Part shown: piece by piece, positions 17,705 through 26,559 of the stretch
How the letters are laid out: each line of letters starts with the position of its first letter
Numbering within the stretch: position 1 is the stretch's first letter
Notes under the pieces: generated by a model
Seen by the model: the letters and a program-made list of their open reading frames with translations, nothing else
Told to the model about the DNA's origin: nothing
Databases searched by the model: none
Position numbers and translations under genes: made by a program
Assembly (NCBI RefSeq): GCF_002930645.1
Contig: NZ_PSNW01000001.1
Location: forward strand, 186,001 to 250,000
Direction of reading: 5' to 3'
DNA: 64,000 bases
DNA from: Solimonas fluminis
GTDB lineage: Bacteria; Pseudomonadota; Gammaproteobacteria; Nevskiales; Nevskiaceae

Positions 17705-18574
17705 CTACGCCGCCTGCTTCCACAGGCCCCGCTGCGCCCAGCGCCGCACGTGCGGCACGTCGTCATCCAGCCAGAAGGCGTCGGTATCGGTCACCACCAG
17801 CAGCTCCTCCCACTTGGCGCCCACCTCGCGGAAGCCCAGGTGCGGCTCCACCGCCCAGAGGCCCGGCGTCGGCACGTGATTGGAGGCATCGCTGCTGTTC
17901 CAGATCGGGTTCCAGCCTTCACGGGCGCCGCGGATCTTGTCGCGCAGCAGCTCGCCGATGTTGCGCACGCCGAAGTTGGCGATTTTCAGGTGGCTCTTCT
18001 TGCCGTCGTCCTTCAGCTTCTCGATGCGGTGCGCCAGCGTCTCGAAGGGATAGGCCTTGTGGCGCGGATCGTAGCCGTGCCGGGCGCAGAGCGCGTCCAC
18101 GGCGCGGCTGATCTCGGCCAGCGGACGGCGCGCCCTGACCTGCTCCAGGATCAGCTGGCGGTACTCGATCAGGTCGTCCATCAGGCGATCCAGGATCGCG
18201 TTCCGGCCGATCACGCCGCAGTAGCCGATGTCGGCGGTGCAGCCCTGGATGGTCGGAGCGCAGTCGAGGATGAAGGGCATGTTCTCTTCCAGGCGGCGCA
18301 GGCCGGGATAGAACGCCGGATTGAAGCCGCCCAGCTGCTTGAACGCGATCAGGCCGCGGAAGGCGGTGCGATCGCCGAACCAGGCGAAGGGCTCATGGAA
18401 GCAGTCGTCCGCGCCGTGATCGAGCAGGTATTCCTTCATGCGCGCGGCGACGAAGCGCTCGGTCATGCCCGGCTTCATCTCGGCCGTGATGGCCTCCGCG
18501 CAGTCGTAGGCCAGCCGCTGGGCCTTGCGGAACCCGGCCAGTTCCTCGGCCGACGGAATCCATGCTTCGCTCAT
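17705..18574 (-). CDS. M24 family metallopeptidase-fold protein
   Basis: A 289-residue protein with the pita-bread fold of Xaa-Pro/methionine aminopeptidases: FILDCAPTIQGCTADIGYCGVIG near residue 110 supplies two Asp ligands, and WAVEPHLG near residue 245 supplies a Glu. The chain is short and lacks the N-terminal domain of aminopeptidase P. It starts at 18574 and is the first gene of the operon with EphD. A TGACA-N8-TGTCA palindrome lies 21-38 bases upstream. Many M24 homologues in such lipid-oxidising clusters are not known peptidases, so the substrate is uncertain. Confidence 0.8.
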   Translation of the reverse strand: MSEAWIPSAEELAGFRKAQRLAYDCAEAITAEMKPGMTERFVAARMKEYLLDHGADDCFHEPFAWFGDRTAFRGLIAFKQLGGFNPAFYPGLRRLEENMPFILDCAPTIQGCTADIGYCGVIGRNAILDRLMDDLIEYRQLILEQVRARRPLAEISRAVDALCARHGYDPRHKAYPFETLAHRIEKLKDDGKKSHLKIANFGVRNIGELLRDKIRGAREGWNPIWNSSDASNHVPTPGLWAVEPHLGFREVGAKWEELLVVTDTDAFWLDDDVPHVRRWAQRGLWKQAA

Positions 18575-18592
18575 GTCCCTCTCCCGGACAAA

Positions 18593-18614
18593 TGTGACAT
18601 CAAACAGTGTCACA
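18593..18614. promoter_or_regulatory. Operator TGACA-N8-TGTCA before the M24-EphD operon
   Basis: TGTGACA (18593-18599) and TGTCACA (18608-18614) are perfect 7-base arms with an 8-base spacer. The same TGACA-N8-TGTCA core appears twice at 23116-23160 next to a TetR gene. Confidence 0.7.
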
Positions 18615-18750
18615 ATACACCCCGGATGTCATTGCCCGCCAGCCCCGGCGGGCTGGCGAGAAGGCCATTGCCGAGTGAGCTCCCGGCGGCATGGCAAGTC
18701 AACCGGCAGCCGCCGGGCGGCATCCGGCGCGCCTGCGTCGCGAGGGCCGT

Positions 18751-20550
18751 TCAGAATTCGTCGGCAGACATCGCCAGGCAGGTGTCGTCCAGCCGGGCCA
18801 GCAACTCCGCCTGCCGCGCCGCCTTGGGCAGCTCATAGCGGAAGAAGTAGCGGCAGGCGCGCAGCTTGCCGGCATAGAAGGCGCGGTCCGCCGCTCCGGC
18901 CCCCGCCAGCGCCGCCTGCGCCTTGCTCGCCTGCTCCAGCCACAGCCAGGCGATCACCGTGTGGCCCATCATCTCCAGATAGAGATGGGCGTTGGCCAGG
19001 AACAGGTCCAGCTTGCCCTGCAGCGCCGCCTGCCCCAGCGTCATCGTGACCTGGGCGGCGGTGTCGGCGGCCTGCTTCAGGGCCTGCGCGTACTCCGCCA
19101 GCTCCGGCACTGCCGACGCGGCCTTCACCGTGGCACCGATGCGGCCCAGCAGCAGGCGCAGCGCCGCGCCGTTGTGCATGGTCACCTTGCGGCCCAGCAG
19201 GTCCAGGCCCTGGATGCCGTTGGTGCCCTCGTGGATCGGGTTGAGGCGGTTGTCGCGGTAGTAGCGCTCCACCGGGTAGTCGCGGGTGTAGCCGTAGCCG
19301 CCCAGCACCTGGATCGCCAGCTTGTTCGCCTCCAGGCAGAAATCGCTGGGCCAGGCCTTGGCCATCGGCGTCAGGATTTCCAGCAGCAGGTGCAACTCTT
19401 CCCGCCGCTTCGGGTCCTGCTCGATGGATTGCTCGTCCACCAGCTTCGCGCAGTACAGGCACAGCGCCAGGCCGCCCTCGACGTAGGCCTTCTGCTGCAG
19501 CAGCATGCGGCGCACGTCCGAGTGCTCGATGATCATCACCGGCTTGCTGGCCGGGTCCTTGGCCGAGGCGGGCCGGCCCTGCGGACGCTGGCGCGCGTAG
19601 TCCAGCGAGAACAGGTAGCCGGCATAGCCCATCGTCGCCGCGCCCATGCCGACGCCGATGCGGGCCTCGTTCATCATGTGGAACATGCAGGCCAGGCCCT
19701 GCCCCGGGCTACCGACGATCTGCCCCACGGCCGGCACCGTCTCGCCGAAGTTCAGCGCGGTATTGACCGTGCCGCGATACCCCATCTTGTGGTTCAGGCC
19801 CGCCAGGCGCACGCCGTTGCGCGCTCCCAGGCTGCCGTCCGGGTTGACGCGATGTTTGGGCACGATGAACAGCGAGATGCCCTTGACGCCGGCCGGCGCG
19901 CCGTCGATGCGCGCCAGCACCAGGTGCACGATGTTCTCGGACAGATCGTGCTCGCCGCCGGAGATCCACATCTTGTTGCCGACCAGGTGGTAGCTGCCGT
20001 CGGCCTGGGGAATGGCGCGCGTGCGGATATCGCCCAGCGAGGAGCCGGCCTGCGGCTCCGACAGGCACATGGTGCCGAACCAGCGCCCCTCCAGCATCGG
20101 CTTCATGTAGCGCGTCTGCTGCTCCGGCGTGCCGTGGGCACGCAGCAGGTTGGCAGCGGCCGAGGTCAGGAAGGGATAGCCGGAGGTGCCGCAGTTGGCG
20201 GCCACGAAGATGCCGTTGGCCGCGGCCACCACCGCATAGGGCAGCTGCATGCCGCCATGCCGCTCGTCGAAGGCCGCCGACATCCAGCCGCCTTCGACGT
20301 AGGCGTCCAGCGCCTCGCGCACCTCGGGGATGATGTGCACGCGCTCGCCGTCGAAATGAGGCTCGTTGGCGTCGAGCTTGGCGGCATGGGGCAGGAACTT
20401 CTGCTCGGCCAGCTTCATCGCGGCGTCGAGCACGCCGTCGAAGGCCGCCCGGTCGTGCATCGCGAAACGCGGTGCGCCGGTGAGCCCGCCGATATCCAGC
20501 AGCTCGTAGAGCATGAAATCCAGGTCACGGCGGTTCATCAGCTGCGGCAC
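18751..20550 (-). CDS. Acyl-CoA dehydrogenase, DmdC-like long form
   Basis: A 599-residue flavin acyl-CoA dehydrogenase. FAD and substrate motifs are [17 protein letters not shown] near residue 155, [12 protein letters not shown] near 295, and the catalytic Glu in [20 protein letters not shown] near 430. A roughly 150-residue C-terminal extension is present, as in the 3-methylmercaptopropionyl-CoA dehydrogenase/long-chain group (PF12806). It would introduce a 2,3 double bond in an acyl-CoA and pass electrons to ETF. It stands between the SDR terminator and the M24 operon. Chain-length preference cannot be told. Confidence 0.9.
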   Translation of the reverse strand: MPQLMNRRDLDFMLYELLDIGGLTGAPRFAMHDRAAFDGVLDAAMKLAEQKFLPHAAKLDANEPHFDGERVHIIPEVREALDAYVEGGWMSAAFDERHGGMQLPYAVVAAANGIFVAANCGTSGYPFLTSAAANLLRAHGTPEQQTRYMKPMLEGRWFGTMCLSEPQAGSSLGDIRTRAIPQADGSYHLVGNKMWISGGEHDLSENIVHLVLARIDGAPAGVKGISLFIVPKHRVNPDGSLGARNGVRLAGLNHKMGYRGTVNTALNFGETVPAVGQIVGSPGQGLACMFHMMNEARIGVGMGAATMGYAGYLFSLDYARQRPQGRPASAKDPASKPVMIIEHSDVRRMLLQQKAYVEGGLALCLYCAKLVDEQSIEQDPKRREELHLLLEILTPMAKAWPSDFCLEANKLAIQVLGGYGYTRDYPVERYYRDNRLNPIHEGTNGIQGLDLLGRKVTMHNGAALRLLLGRIGATVKAASAVPELAEYAQALKQAADTAAQVTMTLGQAALQGKLDLFLANAHLYLEMMGHTVIAWLWLEQASKAQAALAGAGAADRAFYAGKLRACRYFFRYELPKAARQAELLARLDDTCLAMSADEF

Positions 20551-20574
20551 GTCTTCTCCTCCGGCTCGCGGACA

Positions 20575-20607
20575 ATAAAAAAGGCGGCGGATACATGGTC
20601 CGCCGCC
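20575..20607 (-). terminator. Rho-independent terminator after the SDR gene
   Basis: On the minus strand a 9-bp perfect stem (20583-20591 with 20599-20607, GGCGGCGGA/TCCGCCGCC) is followed by a T-rich run over 20575-20582. It ends the SDR transcript before the acyl-CoA dehydrogenase gene. Confidence 0.85.
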
Positions 20608-20661
20608 TCCATCATATCGGCCAGGGCCGCCGTGCGCGGCCCTGGCTCGGCGAAGCGCGCT

Positions 20662-21501
20662 TCAGTTCGACATCTGGCGCTTGGTGCCCCAGGACACCAG
20701 CTTCTGGTAGCCGGTGGGCAGGAAGCGCACCATCGCGTCGAAGGCCACGGCATCGGGGCCGACCAGCACGCGGCGGCTGTCCTTCTGCACGGCCTTGAGG
20801 ATGGTCCTGGCGGCCGAGTTGGCGGTGGTGATGAAGAGCTTCTCGAAGTTGGCCTTGGCTTCCTTGTCGTTCCTGCCGGTGAAGTCCTTCATGTTGTCGG
20901 AGAAGCGCGCGGCGGCGGCGATGTTGGTCTTGATGCCGCCCGGGTGCACGCTGGTGGCGGAGACGCCGCAGCGGGCGATGTCCAGTTCCTGGCGCAGCGA
21001 CTCGGTGAAGCCGCGCACGGCGAACTTGGCGGAGTTGTAGGCCGACTGCGACGGGATGCCCGCGAGGCCGAAGATGCTGGAGGTGTTGATGATGTGTCCC
21101 TCGCCCGCCGCCTTGAGGTGCGGCAGGAAGGCCTTGGTGCCGTAGACCACGCCCCAGAAGTTGATGCCCATGAGCCATTCGAAATCCTCGTAGCTCATGC
21201 CCTCGATGGTGCTGCCCAGGGCCACGCCGGCATTGTTGAAGATCAGGTTGACCTTGCCGTGATCGGCCACCACCTGGTCGGCCCAGGCATAGACCGCCTC
21301 GCGCTTGGCCACGTCGAGCTTCTGCGAGGTGACCTTGACGCCGTAGGCGCGCGCCAGGGCGGCGGTCTCGGCCAGGCCGGCCTCGTTGACGTCGCTGATG
21401 GCGACGCTGCAGCCGGCCTTGGCCAGTTCCACGGCCAGTTCACGGCCCATGCCCGAAGCGGCGCCGGTGATCGCGGCGACCTTGTTCTTGAACGACTTCA
21501 T
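20662..21501 (-). CDS. Short-chain dehydrogenase/reductase
   Basis: A 279-residue classical SDR: TGAASGMG cofactor motif at residues 13-20, NNAG near residue 89, catalytic Ser in NTSSIFG, and YNSAK near residue 154. The C-terminal segment (RRVLVGPDAVAFDAMVRFLPTGYQKLVSW) is typical of the lipid-associated SDRs found beside monooxygenases. It reads in the same direction as the flavin monooxygenase gene, 83 bases downstream, and probably oxidises or reduces a hydroxyl/keto intermediate of that pathway. Its substrate is not known. Confidence 0.9.
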   Translation of the reverse strand: MKSFKNKVAAITGAASGMGRELAVELAKAGCSVAISDVNEAGLAETAALARAYGVKVTSQKLDVAKREAVYAWADQVVADHGKVNLIFNNAGVALGSTIEGMSYEDFEWLMGINFWGVVYGTKAFLPHLKAAGEGHIINTSSIFGLAGIPSQSAYNSAKFAVRGFTESLRQELDIARCGVSATSVHPGGIKTNIAAAARFSDNMKDFTGRNDKEAKANFEKLFITTANSAARTILKAVQKDSRRVLVGPDAVAFDAMVRFLPTGYQKLVSWGTKRQMSN

Positions 21502-21584
21502 GAATCCCCTCTCTTGTCGAATGCCGCCGCCCAGGGGGCGGCGGATGAAAACCTATACAGCGAATGATGTAATGATAGCGCCGC

Positions 21585-23090
21585 TCAGGCCTTGGCCGTG
21601 GCGACGCGGGGCTCGGTCTGATAGTCCACCAGCTCCACCTGGCGGGTCAGTTCGCGGAAGCGGAAGGTGAAGCCCGGCCACAGCGTGGTGTTCTTGCCGG
21701 CCTCGTTGACGTACCAGCTCTTGCAGCCCGACTGCCACACCGCCTTGCCCAGCTTCTGCTGCAGGCCGGCGTTGTAGCGCGCCTGCGCCTCGGGGCGAAC
21801 CTCCAGGCTGCGCAGCCCGTCCCGGCGCATGGCCTGCAGCGCATCCAGCACGTACTGGATCTGCGATTCGATCATGTAGACCATCGAGCTGTGGCCCAGG
21901 CCGGTATTGGGGCCCATCAGCACGTAGAAGTTCGGGAAGCCGGCCACCGTGGTGCCCTTGTAGGCCTCCGGGCCGTCGGTCCAGGCATCCAGCAGGTCCT
22001 GCCCGCCGCGGCCGAAGATCGCTCCGCGCGGCATCGGGTCCTGCGCCTTGAAGCCCGTGCCCAGGATGATGGTGTCCACCTCGCGCTCCACGCCGTTGAC
22101 ATCGACCACGCTGTGGGCGCGGATCTCGCGGATGCCGTCGGTGATCACGTCGACGTTGGCGCGCGACACCGCCGGGTAGAAGTCGTCCGAGATCAGGATG
22201 CGCTTGCAGCCGATGGTGTAGTCCGGCGTCAGCTTCTTCCGCAGCACCGGGTCCTTGACCTGGCGGCGGATATGGCCGCGAGCCTGGCGCTCCACCAGCT
22301 TCATCACGCGCGGGTTGATCACGAAGCCCAGCACGCGCGATTCCAGCATCCAGTAGATGCTGTTGCGCAGCGCTCGCTGCGCCGCCGGGAAGCGCCGGAA
22401 CAGCAGGCGCTCGGCCGCACTGATCTCGCGGTCCGGCTTGGGCAGGATCCAGGTCGCGGTGCGCTGGTACAGGTCCAGGCGCGCCGCCTTCTGCGCCACC
22501 TTGGGCACGAACTGGATCGCAGACGCGCCGGTGCCGATCACCGCCACCCTCTCGCCCTCCAGGTCATGGCCATGGTCCCAGTGGGCGGAGTGGAACATCT
22601 TGCCCTTGAACGCTTCCAGGCCCTTGATCGACGGGAACGCCGGCGTGGACAGGCCGCCCATGCCCGACACCAGCACGCTGGCGCTGTAGGTTTCGCCGGC
22701 GCGCGTGGTCACGTTCCATAGCGCGTCCTTCTCGTCGTACTCGGCTCGCACCAGTTCGGCGTTGTAGCGGATATGCGGCAGCAGGCCGTACTTCCTGGCG
22801 CAGTGCTGCAGGTAGGCCTTGATCTCCGGCTGCGGCGCGAACATGCGCGACCAGTTCGGGTTGGGTTCGAAGGAATAGGAGTAGAGGTGCGACTGCACGT
22901 CGCAGGCGCAGCCGGGGTAGCTGTTGTCGCGCCAGGTGCCGCCGACGTCGCCAGCGCGTTCCAGGATGGTGAAGTCCTCGAAGCCGGCCTGCTTGAGCTG
23001 GATCGCCATGCCCAGGCCGGAGAAGCCCGTGCCGACGATCAGTACCGACAGCCCTTTGCCGCCCCGACCGCCCCTGGAATCGAATGCCAT
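21585..23090 (-). CDS. Flavin-dependent monooxygenase, Baeyer-Villiger type
   Basis: A 501-residue class B flavoprotein monooxygenase. The FAD motif GTGFSGLG is at residues 20-27, the NADPH motif GTGASAIQ at about 186-193, and between them FKGKMFHSAHWDH at 161-173 fits the Baeyer-Villiger fingerprint FxGxxxHxxxW(P/D). It would insert oxygen into a ketone or oxidise a related substrate with NADPH and O2. The start at 23090 has AGGAGA 7 bases upstream. It is divergent from a TetR gene with two operator-like sites between them. Confidence 0.9.
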   Translation of the reverse strand: MAFDSRGGRGGKGLSVLIVGTGFSGLGMAIQLKQAGFEDFTILERAGDVGGTWRDNSYPGCACDVQSHLYSYSFEPNPNWSRMFAPQPEIKAYLQHCARKYGLLPHIRYNAELVRAEYDEKDALWNVTTRAGETYSASVLVSGMGGLSTPAFPSIKGLEAFKGKMFHSAHWDHGHDLEGERVAVIGTGASAIQFVPKVAQKAARLDLYQRTATWILPKPDREISAAERLLFRRFPAAQRALRNSIYWMLESRVLGFVINPRVMKLVERQARGHIRRQVKDPVLRKKLTPDYTIGCKRILISDDFYPAVSRANVDVITDGIREIRAHSVVDVNGVEREVDTIILGTGFKAQDPMPRGAIFGRGGQDLLDAWTDGPEAYKGTTVAGFPNFYVLMGPNTGLGHSSMVYMIESQIQYVLDALQAMRRDGLRSLEVRPEAQARYNAGLQQKLGKAVWQSGCKSWYVNEAGKNTTLWPGFTFRFRELTRQVELVDYQTEPRVATAKA

Positions 23091-23112
23091 GGCCCGCTCT
23101 CCTCGACGCATA

Positions 23113-23161
23113 AATTGACAATCAGTGTTGTCAATTTACATTTGACAACATCTCATGTCAA
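23113..23161. promoter_or_regulatory. Two TGACA-N8-TGTCA operators between monooxygenase and TetR genes
   Basis: Site A: AATTGACAA (23113-23121) and TTGTCAATT (23128-23136), core TGACA-N8-TGTCA. Site B: TTGACA (23142-23147) and TGTCAA (23156-23161), the same core and spacer. They fill the 80-base gap between the divergent starts at 23090 and 23171. The same core precedes the M24 gene at 18595-18612. Confidence 0.8.
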
Positions 23162-23170
23162 CATGTCGCC

Positions 23171-23833
23171 ATGAGCCCCGCCACGGACCCGCCGAAACGC
23201 CGTACTTTCAGGGGCTTGCCCCTGGAACAGCGGCAGCGCGAGCGCCACGAACGCTTCATGGAGGCCGGCCTCGCCCTCTATGGCGTCCGCGGCTACCACG
23301 GCGTGACCGTGCGCGAACTCTGCACCGAGGCCCGGCTGACCGAGCGCTATTTCTACGAGTCCTTCAAGGACCGGGAGGCCCTGTTCGGCGAGGTCTACCA
23401 GCGCCAGGTGGAACAGCTCCGGGGGCGCGTACTCGAGGTCATCCGCCGCCACCAGCCCGACCCGCGCGCCATGGCCCGGGCCGGCCTGGAAACCTTCTTC
23501 CAGGGCCTGCGCGAGGACCCGCGCTGCGCACGCATCCTGTTCGTGGACGTGCTGAGCATCAGCCCGGCGATGACCGAACAGTCGCGCCAGGTCACCTCGG
23601 GGCTCAGCGGCTTCCTGCTGCAGTTCACCCAGGCGCTCTACCCCCAGCTCAAGGGCAGCGGCCTGGATCCGCAGATCATCGCCACCGGCCTGGTCGGCGC
23701 CTGCATCAACGTCGCCATGCACTGGGTCTACGACGGCTTCGAGCAGCCGGTGGAATCGGTGCGGGACAACTGCTACGCGCTGTTCGAGGCGATGATCCTG
23801 TCCTGGTCTGTCAAGACTTCTACCGCCGGCTGA
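23171..23833 (+). CDS. TetR/AcrR family regulator
   Basis: A 220-residue regulator with an N-terminal TetR helix-turn-helix: GVTVRELCTEARLTERYFYESFKDREALF at about residues 44-72. The C-terminal ligand domain is divergent. It is divergently placed from the monooxygenase gene, so it most likely controls that gene and itself through the two TGACA-N8-TGTCA sites, and possibly the M24-EphD operon through the third. An acyl or steroid-like ligand is conceivable but not shown. Confidence 0.88.
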   Translation: MSPATDPPKRRTFRGLPLEQRQRERHERFMEAGLALYGVRGYHGVTVRELCTEARLTERYFYESFKDREALFGEVYQRQVEQLRGRVLEVIRRHQPDPRAMARAGLETFFQGLREDPRCARILFVDVLSISPAMTEQSRQVTSGLSGFLLQFTQALYPQLKGSGLDPQIIATGLVGACINVAMHWVYDGFEQPVESVRDNCYALFEAMILSWSVKTSTAG

Positions 23834-23936
23834 GCATGCGATAATCCCCGCATCCCGGCGCCCCCGCTTTCCGCGGCGCCGACTCCCCTGATGCAAGACG
23901 CGCGACAGCTCCTGTCGCCCGTGGGTAACCGTCGCC

Positions 23937-24875
23937 ATGTGGTTCAAGAACCTGCAGGTCTACCGTCTCCCGCCCGGCTGGGCGATGTCGCCCGGCGAGC
24001 TGGAAGAAGAGCTGGCGCGCCAGCCCCTGACGCCCTGCATGGGACAGAACCTGCAGTCGCGCGGCTGGGTCGCGCCGCAGGGCGAGGTGCCGCTGGTGCG
24101 CTCCATGGAGCGCCAGCTGATGATCGCCCTGGGCACCGAGCAGAAGCTGCTGCCGGGCTCCGTGGTGCGCCAGCACGCCGACGAGCGCGCCGCCCAGATC
24201 GAACAGGTCAAGGGCTACAAGCCGGGCAAGAAGATGATGCGCGAGATCAAGGACCAGGTGATCATGGAACTGCTGCCGCGCGCCTTCGTGCGCCGCCGCA
24301 GCCTGCGCGCCTGGATCGACCCCACCGGCGGCTGGCTGGTAGTGGACGCCAGCGCCCCGGCCAAGGCCGAGGAGCTGGTGGAGATGCTGCGCAATACGCT
24401 CAACGGCGAACTCGCGGTCACGCTGCTGGAGCCGGCGCAGGCGCCCTCCGCCCTGATGACCGGCTGGCTGTCCTCGCGCGAGGCGCCGGGCCGCTTCGAG
24501 CTGGGCGACGAGTGCGAGCTCTGCGGCACCGACGAAAGCAAGCCCACGGTGCGCTACGTGCGCCACGGCCTGGAAGGCGAGGATATCCGCCGCCACATCA
24601 CGGAGGGCAAGTTCGCCACCAAGCTGGGCCTGACCTGGAACGACAAGGTCAGCTTCGTGCTGACCGAGAAGCTGCAGATCAAGAAGGTGAAGTTCCTCGC
24701 CGTGCGCGAGACCGAGAACGAGACCTCCGATCACCCGGAGGAGCAGTTCGACATCGACTTCGCGCTGATGAGCGGCGAGCTGTCGCTGCTGCTCAAGGAC
24801 CTGGCGGAAGCCGTGGGCGCGCCGCTCTCCGGGGGCAGCGAGCGCAGCATGAAGCACGAGATGGCAGAGGCCTAA
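23937..24875 (+). CDS. rdgC: Recombination-associated protein RdgC
   Basis: A 312-residue DNA-binding protein that forms a ring round duplex DNA and dampens RecA-dependent recombination. The opening MWFKNLQVYRLP is the RdgC signature, and MGQNLQSRGWV, KPGKKMMREIKDQV and RRRSLRAWIDP appear in the usual order, with FDIDFALMSGELS near the C-terminus. Full length for the family (about 300 residues). It overlaps by four bases the remains of a convergent AraC gene. Confidence 0.97.
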   Translation: MWFKNLQVYRLPPGWAMSPGELEEELARQPLTPCMGQNLQSRGWVAPQGEVPLVRSMERQLMIALGTEQKLLPGSVVRQHADERAAQIEQVKGYKPGKKMMREIKDQVIMELLPRAFVRRRSLRAWIDPTGGWLVVDASAPAKAEELVEMLRNTLNGELAVTLLEPAQAPSALMTGWLSSREAPGRFELGDECELCGTDESKPTVRYVRHGLEGEDIRRHITEGKFATKLGLTWNDKVSFVLTEKLQIKKVKFLAVRETENETSDHPEEQFDIDFALMSGELSLLLKDLAEAVGAPLSGGSERSMKHEMAEA

Positions 24876-25294
24876 GCCTCCCAACTGCGGTCGCGCACGG
24901 CTCGGGCATCTGTTCCGCCGCAGCGCTGGAATTCACGCGTGAACGAGGCCGGGTCCTGGTAACCCAGGAACTCCCCGATGTCCTGCACCGACATCTGCGG
25001 CCGCTCCAGCAGGCCCCAGGCCTCCGAGCGCCGCGCCTCGTCCACCCGCTCACGGTAGCTGGTGCCGTCGGCGGCCAGATGCTGCTTGAGCGTGCGCACC
25101 GATACTCAGAGCCTGGAGACCACGACCTTGGCGGTGGAATAGCCCGCGCCGGGGCGCCCTGCCTTCGGCGCCAGCACGCGCTGGCGCATGCGCGGGCCCA
25201 TTTCGTGGGCGCAGGCCGGCCGCCGGCGCGATGAGGATCCGAAGCCCCCCCGGCGTTGCCGCCGGGGAGTCGCTTCGCAGGATTGCCGAGTCAA
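24872..25294 (-). pseudogene. Decayed AraC-family regulator
   Basis: The minus strand encodes an AraC-type helix-turn-helix: VSVRTLKQHLAADGTSYRE, then SVQDIGEFLGYQDPASFTREFQRCGGT. In the same frame, an in-frame TGA at 25106-25108 replaces the Gly normally found in LGVSVRTL, and upstream of it the chain runs only to about 25294 (MRQRVLAPKAGRPGAGYSTAKVVVSRL). The 200-odd residues of N-terminal sensing domain are missing. A nonsense change plus truncation means this is a remnant; the downstream open part from 25099 could only give a 75-residue DNA-binding fragment. Confidence 0.75.
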
Positions 25295-25306
25295 ACACCG
25301 TCGTTC

Positions 25307-26431
25307 TCAGGGCGAGGTGTTGCGCAGCACCGACAGCTGGCCGCCCGCACCGGCAACGGCGATGTCCGGCTTGCCGTCGCGGTTGTAGTCGGCCACTACC
25401 GGGGTCTGCGGCTGGTTGGTCACGCTGAGGTTCAGTGGGCCGCTGAGGCTGCCGGCACCGTTGTTGGTGTAGACCATCAGCTTGCTCGTGACCACCGCCG
25501 ATACCACGATGTCACGGTCGCCGTCGCCGTCAAAGTCGGCCATGCGGATGCCCACCGGGCCTCCGATGCCGAAGTAGCGTTTTGTCGGCTGGTAGTTGCC
25601 CACACCGTTGGACAGCACCACCGACATCGAGAAGGAGAACGAGTCAGCCGAGGCCAGGTCGTCGATGCCGTCGCCGTTGAGGTCGCCGGCGGTGATATCC
25701 TCGGCGATGAAGCCCAGGAAGGCCGTGGCTATCTCGGTGAAGCTGCCGTCGCCGTTGCCGCGCATGATGATCGCGCGCTGGGCCACGTCGTCGATGATGG
25801 CGATGTCCGCGATGCCGTCGTTGTTGAAGTTGCCGCGGGCGGTGGAGCTGATGACGGTGTAGACCGGGCTGGTCGGGCCATCGACGAAGTCGCCATCGCC
25901 CTGGCCAAGGAAGGTCTTCACGCCCCCAGGCGTCGGTGCCACGATGTCAAGACGGCCGTCGTTGTTGGTATCGAACACGTAAGCCTGCACCTGACCCGAG
26001 ACCACCAGCGTACGGCGGCTCAGCTCGGTGAAGCTGCCGTTGCCGTTGCCACGCAGGATGATCAGCTGCATGCCGGTGGCCACGGCCACATCGACCTTGC
26101 CGTCGCCGTCGAAGTCGCCCGCGCCGACCGAGCCGGTGCTCGTGCTGAGGTTGGTCACGATCGCCGGGCCGAAGCCGCCGCTGCCGTTGTTGAGCATCGT
26201 GCGGATGCCGGTGCCCCACCAGTCGGCCATGACGATGTCGGCATCGCCGTCATTGTCCAGGTCGGCCTGGACCATCGCCTCGGCTGCAGGGCCAGGGCCG
26301 CCGGCGCTGCCGGTCGCGTAGTTCACTGCCGGCGCGAAGCTGGCTGCAGCCACAGCCATCGCGCTCATTCCCAGTGCCGCCATGCCGGCCAGCGCCGTCC
26401 ATCCCCTTGTCGCATTCATCCGCATCTCCAT
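25307..26431 (-). CDS. Exported FG-GAP/VCBS repeat protein
   Basis: A 374-residue protein with a signal peptide (AALGMSAMAVAAA, cleavage near residue 30) and seven calcium-binding FG-GAP blades recognisable by DxDxDG motifs: DLDNDGDADI, DFDGDGKVDV, DTNNDGRLDI, NFNNDGIADI, DLNGDGIDDL, DFDGDGDRDI and DYNRDGKPDI. They should fold into a seven-bladed propeller in the periplasm or outside the cell. Several in-frame ATGs exist; 26431 is preferred as GGAG lies 8 bases upstream. It is 128 bases downstream of the beta-helix lipoprotein gene. Binding partner unknown. Confidence 0.85.
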   Translation of the reverse strand: MEMRMNATRGWTALAGMAALGMSAMAVAAASFAPAVNYATGSAGGPGPAAEAMVQADLDNDGDADIVMADWWGTGIRTMLNNGSGGFGPAIVTNLSTSTGSVGAGDFDGDGKVDVAVATGMQLIILRGNGNGSFTELSRRTLVVSGQVQAYVFDTNNDGRLDIVAPTPGGVKTFLGQGDGDFVDGPTSPVYTVISSTARGNFNNDGIADIAIIDDVAQRAIIMRGNGDGSFTEIATAFLGFIAEDITAGDLNGDGIDDLASADSFSFSMSVVLSNGVGNYQPTKRYFGIGGPVGIRMADFDGDGDRDIVVSAVVTSKLMVYTNNGAGSLSGPLNLSVTNQPQTPVVADYNRDGKPDIAVAGAGGQLSVLRNTSP

Positions 26432-26559
26432 GTCCGAAACTCCATTTCCCGTAGGTGGCAATACATCAAACCGGCGTCCAGCCCGGCGCCGTCTCTCTCC
26501 ATCCACGCCGGCGCTGCAGCACCGCGTAGAGCGGTTCCTGTCCGGAATGCCTGCCGGAC

